12,044 nt of DNA from Anaerolineae bacterium (GTDB lineage: Bacteria; Chloroflexota; Anaerolineae; J102): contig JALSPL010000259.1 of the NCBI GenBank assembly GCA_026985975.1, forward strand, positions 1 to 12,044. The letters are read 5' to 3'. This document shows, piece after piece, positions 1 through 6,111 of this stretch (position 1 is its first letter; every line of letters starts with the position of its first letter). The translations under genes and the position numbers were made by a program. The notes below the pieces were generated by a model. The model made no database searches. It had not been told where the DNA came from and saw nothing but the letters and a program-made list of their open reading frames with translations.

Positions 1-738
1 CCGCTGGCCAAGGACCTGTTGCGGCGCAGCAAACGCACCGAGGAGATGATGCAGTCGTTGCGCGGCGAAGTGGTGGGACATCTCGTCATCGGATGCTCCA
101 CCACGACCGGGAAATATCTGTTGCCGCCCCTGATGGCCCGATTTTGCGACCGTTACCCGGGCGTGCAGGCCACGGTGCGCGTTGGCTCCCGCAGCCGCGT
201 GTTGGAATTGCTGGCCGCGGGCGAGGTGCATTTATCCTTCACCAGCGCTCTCACCCCGCGCCGAGAGATACGCTACCGCAAGTTCATCCAGGATCAGGTG
301 GTGCTCATCGCCCCCAGCAATCATCCCTGGGTGCAAAAGGAAGCTATCGAGCCGGAGGAGTTGCTGCAAGAGCGGCTGATTTTGCGCGAGCCGAGGTCGG
401 GCACCTATCAGGCCATGGAGACGGCCCTGGCCCGTCACGACATCAGCGTGGACGAGCTGCACACCGTCATCACTGTCGGCAACTCCGAGGCCATCATCCT
501 GGCGGTGGAGGAGGGCATCGGCGTGGGCTTTGTGCCCAAGTTGGCCGCACAGCGCTGTATGCGCTTGGGCAATATCCAGATCATTCCCATCACCGACACT
601 TATATGAGTTACACCATCTGGATGGCGGAAAACGCGATGCAGCCCGCCACCGCAGCCCAGATTCATTTTCTGAAATTATTGAAGGAGGAGGGATATCTGA
701 TAGAGGAGGATTTGGCGAGGAAGAACAGATCTGGGTGA
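1..738 (+). CDS. LysR-family transcriptional regulator, C-terminal part (5' end outside window)
   Basis: The reading frame is open from base 1 (PLAKDL...) to a TGA at 736-738, giving 245 visible residues. What is visible is the type 2 periplasmic-binding-like effector domain of a LysR regulator. It begins at about residue 27 with GHLVIGCSTTTGKYLLPPLMARF, the usual first strand and helix, followed by the RYPGV, ELLAAGEVHLSF and VVLIAPSNHPW segments and the late AVEEGIGVGFVP segment found in CysB/CysL-like members. The winged-helix DNA-binding domain and the linker-helix start lie to the left of the window. The TTG at 19 is an internal leucine codon, not a start. Neither the target nor the effector can be read from the sequence. 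LysR proteins often control a divergent neighbour, which would be off the left edge. The gene converges on the MFS gene. Family call is confident. Confidence 0.9.
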   Translation, partial: PLAKDLLRRSKRTEEMMQSLRGEVVGHLVIGCSTTTGKYLLPPLMARFCDRYPGVQATVRVGSRSRVLELLAAGEVHLSFTSALTPRREIRYRKFIQDQVVLIAPSNHPWVQKEAIEPEELLQERLILREPRSGTYQAMETALARHDISVDELHTVITVGNSEAIILAVEEGIGVGFVPKLAAQRCMRLGNIQIIPITDTYMSYTIWMAENAMQPATAAQIHFLKLLKEEGYLIEEDLARKNRSG

Positions 739-833
739 AAAGCTGAAAATCAGTATCGGTTTGTCTCGCAACGGGCCTTGCAGAACAGAACAGGCGCCAT
801 GAACGTTTACACCCCCATAAGGATGAAAATCTA

Positions 834-922
834 GAACGCAGATACCGCTGATGTCCGCAGATTTTATCTGATTTTATCTTTTTGATCTGCGCAGATCGGC
901 TTTTTCTGCGTTATCTGCGTTC
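834..922. repeat. 89-bp palindromic repeat made of CGCAGAT/ATCTGCG units
   Basis: The ends are 11-bp perfect inverted repeats: GAACGCAGATA at 834-844 and TATCTGCGTTC at 912-922. Inside, CGCAGAT recurs at 837, 856 and 890, and its complement ATCTGCG at 885 and 913. There is also a perfect 14-bp palindrome, GATCTGCGCAGATC, at 884-897. The element lies between the 3' ends of two converging genes, 95 nt after the LysR stop and 40 nt beyond the MFS stop. I recall similar CGCAGAT-rich palindromic repeats being dispersed in many bacterial genomes; that is recollection, not a search result. No clear target duplication flanks it. Confidence 0.7.
884..905 (+). terminator. Possible rho-independent terminator for the LysR gene
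   Basis: The 14-bp palindrome GATCTGCGCAGATC (884-897) can form a 5-bp stem with a GCGC loop. It is followed by GGC and a run of five T at 901-905. It sits about 145 nt beyond the LysR stop on the same strand, inside the palindromic repeat. The stem is short and GC-poor at its base, so termination is only a possibility. On the opposite strand an A-run, not a T-run, follows, so it would not work for the MFS gene. Confidence 0.3.
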
Positions 923-962
923 CATTTACGAAGCAGCAGGCGCAGCCATCCTTAGCCCGGAT

Positions 963-2177
963 CTATCCGATATTATGATGCTCAATTTTGGTTGGGCTCT
1001 CAGTCCTGATCATCCACAAAAAAATGGCAAGCGTGACCGCCGCCGCGAGCACTGTAGCCATTATCCAGAGAATCATGCTTTGGGCGCCGTAAGGCTCGAA
1101 GAATTGACCGATCAGCCAGGGTATAGTCATAGAACCCAGGCTACTTCCTACAAAAAACAAGCTGGTGATCTTGCCGGTAACCGCAATGTGATGTTCACCA
1201 AGGCCCATCAGCGTGGCAAAAGCGCTGGCCATGGCAAATCCCATCCCGAAAGTGGCAATCCAGATAATCGAAGTGGAAGCGGGCCAAAACAACAAGAGCA
1301 ACAATGAAAGCGCCAGCCCGCCGATATCGGCCATGAGCATATATCGGGGTCGCACCCGCGCCGCCACCGGGATATTGACCAACCGCCCCAACGTCAGCGC
1401 TCCCCAAAACAACGATGTGAGATAGCCAGCAGTTGTGATGGTCGCCAAACCCAACGAAAGCGCATAGGTGTAAATCCAGCCGCCATAGCTAAGTTCAGCG
1501 CCCACAAAAAAGAAAAACATGGCAGCGATTAGGAACACCAGCAGCCAACGGGGATGTGTGGCCGCGTCGCCATCCGTTTGATAGGGTATGCGCGGGCTAG
1601 GAAGACGCAACAGAAGCAGGACAGCCGGTATCAGCAAACTGGCCAGCAGCCAATAAGCGCCGGTAATGCCGCCTCCCAAAGCTATCACACGGGCGATAAA
1701 CAGGGGAGAAAGCAGCGCACCGACGCCAAAGAAAAAGTGCAAGGCGTTCATATAGGGGCCAACGCCATCTTTGAACAGCCAGATCAACAGCGTATTTCCT
1801 CCCACATCGATCGAGCCACCCGCCATGCCGATAACGAAGACGATCAGCGCTAAAACAGTAATCGTCGTCATCAGCGGCATCAGCGCCAACATCAGCGCCA
1901 AAACGATGATGACGCCCGCCAGAAAGATATGCGCAGGCGCTCGATCGTACCAGCGCCCGCTGCTGAGACTTCCGATCAACGACCCCAACGCCTGCATGGT
2001 AAAAAGAATGCTGATAGCGCTCAAAGTCGAATGGGTGTTTGCCGCCAGGCCCGGCAAGGTAGGCCCCAGCGCCGCCACCGCTAGTCCCAGAGCGATAAAC
2101 ATGGCGTAATAGGCGATGGTGCGCCGCTTGTTAAGGGCGGCGCCCGACGGGGATGCTGTTGCGGTCGATATCGTCAT
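963..2177 (-). CDS. MFS transporter, MFSD4/NaGLT1-like putative sugar permease
   Basis: This is a hydrophobic protein of 404 residues with about 12 predicted membrane segments, the normal size for the major facilitator superfamily. The first segment (AYYAMFIALGLAVAALGPTLPGLA) leads into the GSLIGSLSSGRWYDR loop, which matches the MFS motif A region between helices 2 and 3. Further on, the segment IDVGGNTLLIWL, then PYMNALHFFFGVGALLSPL, and later the YGGWIYTYALS stretch are typical of the MFSD4/NaGLT1 branch, whose characterised mammalian members move glucose with sodium. Substrate and coupling ion here are inferred only. I chose the ATG at 2177-2175 (MTISTATASPSG), which gives a usual short cytoplasmic N-terminus. 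The open frame reaches back to 2318, but that extension runs into the mobile-like element and is not family-like. No good Shine-Dalgarno sequence precedes the chosen start, so the start is less certain than the gene. It is divergent from the LacI gene and converges on the LysR gene. Confidence 0.85.
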   Translation of the reverse strand: MTISTATASPSGAALNKRRTIAYYAMFIALGLAVAALGPTLPGLAANTHSTLSAISILFTMQALGSLIGSLSSGRWYDRAPAHIFLAGVIIVLALMLALMPLMTTITVLALIVFVIGMAGGSIDVGGNTLLIWLFKDGVGPYMNALHFFFGVGALLSPLFIARVIALGGGITGAYWLLASLLIPAVLLLLRLPSPRIPYQTDGDAATHPRWLLVFLIAAMFFFFVGAELSYGGWIYTYALSLGLATITTAGYLTSLFWGALTLGRLVNIPVAARVRPRYMLMADIGGLALSLLLLLFWPASTSIIWIATFGMGFAMASAFATLMGLGEHHIAVTGKITSLFFVGSSLGSMTIPWLIGQFFEPYGAQSMILWIMATVLAAAVTLAIFLWMIRTESPTKIEHHNIG

Positions 2178-2269
2178 AATAGCGGTAATGACGTTCAGGG
2201 ATGAATGAGATGAGATGATCGTCAATGCGCTGCCGGCATTGGAAAGATACCAGAAATGTAAATGAACCC

Positions 2270-2276
2270 ACAAATC
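2270..2276. repeat. Left copy of putative 7-bp target-site duplication
   Basis: ACAAATC directly abuts the left terminal inverted repeat of the MITE-like element. An identical copy abuts the right end at 2401-2407. The preceding base is C on both sides, but on the right that C is also the last base of the inverted repeat, so 7 bp is the safer length. Confidence 0.7.
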
Positions 2277-2400
2277 GCGATGATTACCCATAAGTCGATA
2301 ACAAGGCCCGCTTGCCACCGCTCCACCAGACTTTCGAGGTCTGCGAGACCTCGAAAGTCTACGACCGACGCGGCTTTTGTAAGATATGGGTAATCACCGC
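2277..2400. mobile_element. MITE-like non-coding element with 16-bp terminal inverted repeats
   Basis: The left end GCGATGATTACCCATA (2277-2292) and the reverse complement of the right end, GCGGTGATTACCCATA (2400-2385), match at 15 of 16 positions. The 7-bp sequence ACAAATC occurs immediately outside both ends, at 2270-2276 and 2401-2407, as expected of a target-site duplication. The 124-bp body has no convincing open frame and carries a central perfect palindrome. This combination fits a miniature inverted-repeat transposable element mobilised in trans. The transposase family cannot be named from these ends. It sits in the divergent promoter region, between the MFS start and the LacI promoter, with its right end 10 bp from the -35 box. 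Confidence 0.75.
2328..2360. repeat. Perfect 15-bp inverted repeat with 3-nt loop inside the MITE-like element
   Basis: The arms are AGACTTTCGAGGTCT (2328-2342) and AGACCTCGAAAGTCT (2346-2360), separated by GCG. It would form a very stable hairpin on either DNA strand or in RNA. No T-run follows on either side, so it does not look like an ordinary terminator. It lies near the middle of the 124-bp element. I recall similar AGACCTCG-type palindromes as dispersed repeats in Chloroflexota genomes, but cannot check this here. Confidence 0.85.
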
Positions 2401-2407
2401 ACAAATC
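2401..2407. repeat. Right copy of putative 7-bp target-site duplication
   Basis: ACAAATC directly abuts the right terminal inverted repeat and matches the copy at 2270-2276 exactly. It ends 3 bp before the -35 hexamer of the LacI promoter. Confidence 0.7.
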
Positions 2408-2410
2408 CTA

Positions 2411-2439
2411 TTGACAGCCAAAACGTTTTGGACTATAAT
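2411..2439 (+). promoter_or_regulatory. Consensus sigma-70 promoter of the LacI gene
   Basis: A perfect -35 hexamer, TTGACA (2411-2416), is separated by exactly 17 bp from a perfect -10 hexamer, TATAAT (2434-2439). Transcription would start near 2446, about 57 nt before the LacI start codon. The spacer holds one LacI-type operator and the start-site region another, so such a strong promoter is presumably kept under repression. It probably serves the LacI gene and, by read-through, the downstream transport operon. Confidence 0.88.
2418..2431. promoter_or_regulatory. LacI-family operator O1, in the promoter spacer
   Basis: CCAAAACGTTTTGG is a perfect 14-bp palindrome with a central CG. That is the form bound by LacI/GalR-family dimers, whose hinge-helix leucine inserts at the central CpG. 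It lies wholly between the -35 and -10 hexamers, so bound repressor would block RNA polymerase. Its centre is 32 bp (about three helical turns) from the centre of O2. Confidence 0.85.
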
Positions 2440-2447
2440 GGTAGCAT

Positions 2448-2465
2448 AGCCAAAACGTTTTGGCT
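2448..2465. promoter_or_regulatory. LacI-family operator O2, just downstream of the start site
   Basis: AGCCAAAACGTTTTGGCT is a perfect 18-bp palindrome containing the same 14-bp core as O1, extended by two matched bases on each side. It covers roughly +3 to +20 of the predicted transcript. Being longer and more symmetric, it may be the stronger of the two sites; that is inference. I saw no further copy of the core in the window. Confidence 0.85.
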
Positions 2466-2502
2466 TTCTCGCGCCATCAAAAGAAAGGAGTCGTCGCGTC
2501 TC

Positions 2503-3513
2503 ATGGCTGTTACCATTAAGGATATTGCCAAGAAAACGGGAAAGTCCATCACCACGGTATCGCGCGCACTACACGGCTATAACGATGTGAGCCCGGAGAC
2601 CAGAGAAATGGTCGAGCGGGTGGCGAAGGAGATGGGATACACGCCCAACCTGCTGGCGCAGCGTCTACAAAAGCAGCGCACCGACACCATCGGTTTCATC
2701 CTGCCCACCTTTGGCCCGCGGTTCTCCGACCCTTTTTTCAGCGAATTTCTGGCGGGCATTGGCAGTAGCGCCACAAAATATGGTTATGACATCCTCGTCT
2801 CCACTCAGCCGCCGGGCGAGAAGGAATTGGAGGTTTATCGCAAAAAGGTGACCGGACGTCAGGTGGATGGATTTGTACTGGTGCGCACCCGTTGCCAGGA
2901 CCCGCGCATCAACTTTTTACGGGAATCGGGTGTGCCATTTGTGGCGTTTGGGCGCACCGAGGGGGAGCTGGATTATCCCTTTGTGGATGAAGATGGGGCG
3001 GATGGCATGTTTCAGCTCACCAAACATCTTCTAGAGCGCGGCCATCGGCGCATTGCTTATATCACACCGCCGATGGCTTTGATGTTCGCCCGCGATCGAT
3101 GGCAGGGCGTCAAACGGGCGCTGGATGAAGCGGGCGTCTCCTTGCCCGACGCGTATCTTGTGACGGGCGAACTGACGCAGCGCAGCGGGCGAGAAGCGGC
3201 GCGGCGGCTGTTGTCACTCCCAACGCCCCCCACAGCCATCATCGCCGGCAACGATCTGATGGCGCTGGGGGCCATGAGCGCCATTCAAGAGCGTGGGCTG
3301 GTGGTGGGTGAAGACATTGCGGTGGCGGGCTTCGATGACATCCCCATGTCAGAAGCGTCACATCCACCCCTGACCACAGTGCATCAACCCATCTATGAAA
3401 TCGGGCAGATGCTGACCGAAATGCTGATTAAAATTATCCGTAACCAACCTCTTGAATCCCAACAAATTCTCTTACGGCCACAACTCATCATTCGCCAATC
3501 CTGCGGCGAGTGA
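2503..3513 (+). CDS. LacI/GalR-family transcriptional repressor
   Basis: The protein has 336 residues, the standard LacI-family length. Residues 3-25 form the helix-turn-helix (VTIKDIAKKTGKSITTVSRALHG), with the recognition helix TTVSRAL. Residues 49-58 (NLLAQRLQKQ) are the hinge helix, with L55 in the place of the minor-groove-inserting leucine. From IGFILP (about 63) to the end is the periplasmic-binding-like effector domain, with VDGFVLVRTR, the RGHRRIAYI segment, AIIAGNDLMALGAM and the final VAGFDDIPMSE...LTTVHQP block. The ATG at 2503 is chosen because the HTH starts right behind it and AAAGGAG lies 12 nt upstream. The frame is open 39 codons further back, but that stretch runs through the promoter and both operators. 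It is probably autorepressed through O1 and O2, and lies 63 bp before the binding-protein gene, so it is likely the local regulator of the transporter operon. The inducer is unknown. Confidence 0.93.
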   Translation: MAVTIKDIAKKTGKSITTVSRALHGYNDVSPETREMVERVAKEMGYTPNLLAQRLQKQRTDTIGFILPTFGPRFSDPFFSEFLAGIGSSATKYGYDILVSTQPPGEKELEVYRKKVTGRQVDGFVLVRTRCQDPRINFLRESGVPFVAFGRTEGELDYPFVDEDGADGMFQLTKHLLERGHRRIAYITPPMALMFARDRWQGVKRALDEAGVSLPDAYLVTGELTQRSGREAARRLLSLPTPPTAIIAGNDLMALGAMSAIQERGLVVGEDIAVAGFDDIPMSEASHPPLTTVHQPIYEIGQMLTEMLIKIIRNQPLESQQILLRPQLIIRQSCGE

Positions 3514-3576
3514 TGGTGTGTCTTGATAGCTTCACCTCACCCCTTTTCTGTTTTCCATTCATAAGGAGTAGAACAA

Positions 3577-5058
3577 ATGAAGAGATTGTTGATTGTTCTC
3601 ACCCTGATTGCCGTACTGGCAATCGCATTAGCCGCCTGCTCACAGGCGACGCCCACCCCCGAGGTCGTCGAAAAAGTCATCGAAAAAACAGTGGTGGTGG
3701 AGAAAACTGTCGAAGTGCCTGTGAAAGAAACGGTGGTTGTAGAAAAAACGGTGGTCGTGGAAGTGACGCCCGAGCCCACCGAGAAGACAGTTGTCGAATT
3801 CTGGACCACTGACAACGAAGAAAAGCGCGTCAATGTCTATGAAGCTGTAGCCGCCAAATACATGGCCGAGCATCCTGATGTCGAAATCCGCATTGTGCCT
3901 ATCGAGGAAGGCGGCATTTCGCAGCGCATCGCCACGGCCCGGGCAGCCAATCGTCTGCCCGACATCGTGCGCATGGGCGTAGAGCGCGTTTCCGCTTTTG
4001 CCGCTGACGGCATTCTGGATGAAGATGCCGCCAGTGCAGTGATCGACAGCATCGGCAAAGATGATTTCCGCGCTGGCCCGCTGGAGATGGTGACAGATCC
4101 ATCCACGAACAAATATGCGGCAGTACCTTACGATGGCTGGATTCAGGCGATCTGGTATCGCAAGGATATGTTCGATCAGGCTGGTCTTCCTGCTCCCACC
4201 AGCTGGGATGTGCTGGATCAAGCTTGCGACACGCTGCCCGGCACAGGCAATCTCCTCTATGCGCTTACGCTGCCGACAGACCCAGGACAAAACTATCCGC
4301 ATCAGGTATTCGAGCAATTCGCCATCTCCAACAATGTATGGCCTTTTGATGACGATGGCAATGTGAGCATGAATACGCCCCAGATGGTGGAAACGCTGAA
4401 ATTCTACACCAGCCTGCAGCGTTGTGCGCCCCCAGGACCGCAGTATTGGCGCGGCGCCCGCGAAACGTATGAGCTGGACCAATCGGGCATGCTCTTCTAC
4501 TCCACCTACATCATGGACGACCTGGTGGAAGGCTCGGGTATGGAAGGTGGCGGCAAAGTGCAGATCGCAGTGCCGGATCTGGCCAAGAAGACCGGTTTTG
4601 CGCCCAAGCTGGAAGGCCCCAGCGGCGCTTCCGCCACCTATGGGCAGTTGGTGACGCTGGGCATTATGAGCGGCGCAGATCCTCAGGCCCAGGATGTGGT
4701 CAAATTCTTCCTCACCGACCAGAACTACAAGGACATCCTGGCGCTAGCCCCGTTTGGCAAAGTGCCTGTGCTGAAGAGCGCTGTGGACGAGTGGAAAGAC
4801 CTCAGCCCCTTCTTCGCAGATTATGATCCCGAGACCCTGGATCAGATCGCCAATGGCTATGACACCATGCAGCGCTGGCTGTTCAAACCGGGATACGACG
4901 CCACCCAACGCGCGGTCATCGGTGACATCGAAGGTCGCCTGCTCATCCCTCAGGCTATTTCCAACATCGCCCTGGATGGCAGCATGACGCCCGAATCTGC
5001 GGCCGAGTGGCTCCAGCAGCAGGTCGAGCAGCTTTACCAAGACCGTAAGAACCAATAG
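3577..5058 (+). CDS. ABC transporter sugar-binding lipoprotein (family 1 solute-binding protein)
   Basis: The 493-residue protein begins with a lipoprotein signal peptide: KR, a hydrophobic core, then the lipobox LAAC at 18-21, with C21 the lipidated cysteine. Residues 22-70 form a low-complexity linker of repeated EKTVVVE-like units, typical of Chloroflexota binding lipoproteins and presumably a tether between membrane and domain. The binding domain follows, from VVEFWTT at about 72. It contains the VEIRIVPIEEGG strand, the LPDIVRM segment, YDGWIQAIWYRKDMFDQAGLPAPTSWD, which is a hallmark of family 1 sugar-binding proteins, and a Trp/Tyr-rich C-terminal half (MQRWLFKPGYD). The start has a clear AAGGAG at 3563-3568 with an 8-nt spacer. 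It is the outside substrate-capture component for the two permeases that follow. The sugar cannot be read from sequence. No convincing promoter lies between it and the LacI gene, so cotranscription is likely. Confidence 0.93.
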   Translation: MKRLLIVLTLIAVLAIALAACSQATPTPEVVEKVIEKTVVVEKTVEVPVKETVVVEKTVVVEVTPEPTEKTVVEFWTTDNEEKRVNVYEAVAAKYMAEHPDVEIRIVPIEEGGISQRIATARAANRLPDIVRMGVERVSAFAADGILDEDAASAVIDSIGKDDFRAGPLEMVTDPSTNKYAAVPYDGWIQAIWYRKDMFDQAGLPAPTSWDVLDQACDTLPGTGNLLYALTLPTDPGQNYPHQVFEQFAISNNVWPFDDDGNVSMNTPQMVETLKFYTSLQRCAPPGPQYWRGARETYELDQSGMLFYSTYIMDDLVEGSGMEGGGKVQIAVPDLAKKTGFAPKLEGPSGASATYGQLVTLGIMSGADPQAQDVVKFFLTDQNYKDILALAPFGKVPVLKSAVDEWKDLSPFFADYDPETLDQIANGYDTMQRWLFKPGYDATQRAVIGDIEGRLLIPQAISNIALDGSMTPESAAEWLQQQVEQLYQDRKNQ

Positions 5059-5076
5059 CGCACACCATACGCTCTG

Positions 5077-5110
5077 GGGGGATGATCGCATGCAGGATCA
5101 TCCCCCTTTT
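5077..5110 (+). terminator. Stem-loop between binding-protein and permease genes (terminator, attenuator or mRNA-stabilising hairpin)
   Basis: GGGGGATGATC (5077-5087) pairs perfectly with GATCATCCCCC (5096-5106) around the 8-nt loop GCATGCAG, and TTTT follows at 5107-5110. It starts 18 nt after the binding-protein stop and ends about 29 nt before the first permease start. The T-run is short, so partial termination or protection of the upstream message from 3' decay is more likely than a full stop. Either would raise binding-protein levels above the permeases, as the intergenic hairpins between malE and malF do. Confidence 0.7.
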
Positions 5111-5138
5111 GCACTCATTTCGATCACGGAGGGATGCA

Positions 5139-6101
5139 ATGACGGCGCCTCCAGAGACCATCCGAAAATATCAAAAACGGCGCTGGTCCTCACTCGAATC
5201 GCAGGAAGCCCGACTGGCCTGGAAATTATTGCTGCCAACGGCCATCATCGTCTTTGGCCTGGTCATCTTTCCCGCTATCTTCAGCATCTGGATCAGCTTC
5301 CATAAAGTCAATCTTAGCAATCTGAATGATGTTTTTCATGCGCCCTATGTGGGGTTGGATAATTATGTGCGGGTCGTCAACGATTACGCATTCAAGTGGA
5401 CTAGCTGGAAAAACATGGGGGCGTACATCACCAGCATCGTTTACTCCTTCGTCAGCACCATTCTCACCATCTTCATCGGCCTCATTGCGGCATTGCTGCT
5501 GAATAAACCATTCCGGGCCCGCGGTCTGAGTCGCGCCGTTTTTCTCTTTCCCTACGTGGCGCCCATCGTCAGCGTCGCCTTTGTATGGCGCTGGCTGCTG
5601 GATCCCAGACCATCAGGCGTCATGAACGACATCCTGATGCGATTAAACCTCATTCAGCGACCGTTGGGATTTCTTTCCACCCCCGGTTTGGCCCTGATTC
5701 TGGTCATCGTCTTCACCGGTTGGCGCTACTTCCCCTTTGCCATGCTCATGATCCTGGCCCGGTTACAAGCCATCGACAAAACGTTATACGAAGCTGCGGA
5801 TGTGGACGGTGCGAGCACATTGCACAAATTCTGGTATATCACCATGCCCGAACTGCGCTACGTGGTGGGAGCGCTCTTTTTGCTGCGTCTCATCTGGACA
5901 TTCAACAAGTTCGATGACATTTATCTACTGACCGGTGGTGGATTTGGCACCAACGTATTGCCGGTGCTCACCTATCAATTCAGTTTTCGATTGTTCAATT
6001 TCGGCGTGGGCGCCGCAGCCGCAATGATCTTATTATTGACGCTGGTCGTATTTCTGGTTTTTTACGTAGGTGTATTCATGCGCTACACCGAGGAGGATTG
6101 A
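5139..6101 (+). CDS. Sugar ABC transporter permease, MalF/UgpA type
   Basis: The 320-residue membrane protein has about six segments. The first is at about 26-53 (LAWKLLLPTAIIVFGLVIFPAIFSIWISF) and the last is followed by the short tail FMRYTEED. The cytoplasmic EAA loop that docks the ATPase is at 218-240 (EAADVDGASTLHKFWYITMPEL), with the conserved E218 and G224. The IWTFNKFDDIYLLTGGG segment late in the protein is typical of the first permease (MalF/UgpA/LacF) of CUT1-type sugar transporters. The ATG at 5139 is chosen because GGAGGG at 5128-5133 precedes it by 5 nt. The frame stays open back to 5082, but that extension runs through the stem-loop. It pairs with the permease that starts 10 nt after its stop. 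Confidence 0.93.
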   Translation: MTAPPETIRKYQKRRWSSLESQEARLAWKLLLPTAIIVFGLVIFPAIFSIWISFHKVNLSNLNDVFHAPYVGLDNYVRVVNDYAFKWTSWKNMGAYITSIVYSFVSTILTIFIGLIAALLLNKPFRARGLSRAVFLFPYVAPIVSVAFVWRWLLDPRPSGVMNDILMRLNLIQRPLGFLSTPGLALILVIVFTGWRYFPFAMLMILARLQAIDKTLYEAADVDGASTLHKFWYITMPELRYVVGALFLLRLIWTFNKFDDIYLLTGGGFGTNVLPVLTYQFSFRLFNFGVGAAAAMILLLTLVVFLVFYVGVFMRYTEED

Positions 6102-6111
6102 GGAGGAAGCC

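Noticed and set aside
882..1307. A 141-codon plus-strand frame over the repeat and the 3' end of the MFS gene
   Set aside because: The product is low-complexity, polar and His/Ser/Gly-rich, and overlaps the coding strand of a clear membrane protein.
2178..2318. 47-codon N-terminal extension of the MFS protein
   Set aside because: It runs into the MITE-like element and reads as non-membrane filler. The family-like sequence starts after the ATG at 2177.
2386..2502. N-terminal extension of the LacI protein to the ATG at 2386
   Set aside because: The 39 codons span the end of the MITE-like element, the promoter and both operators. The helix-turn-helix begins only at 2503, where a Shine-Dalgarno sequence is present.
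3514..3576. Separate promoter for the binding-protein gene
   Set aside because: TTGATA at 3523-3528 resembles a -35 box, but no acceptable -10 box lies 16-18 bp downstream and there is no operator copy. Read-through from the LacI promoter is simpler.
3640..4482. A 280-codon open frame antisense to the binding-protein gene
   Set aside because: It lies wholly opposite a clear solute-binding protein. Its product is His/Arg/Phe-rich with no domain, and its length is explained by the codon bias and repetitive linker of the sense gene.
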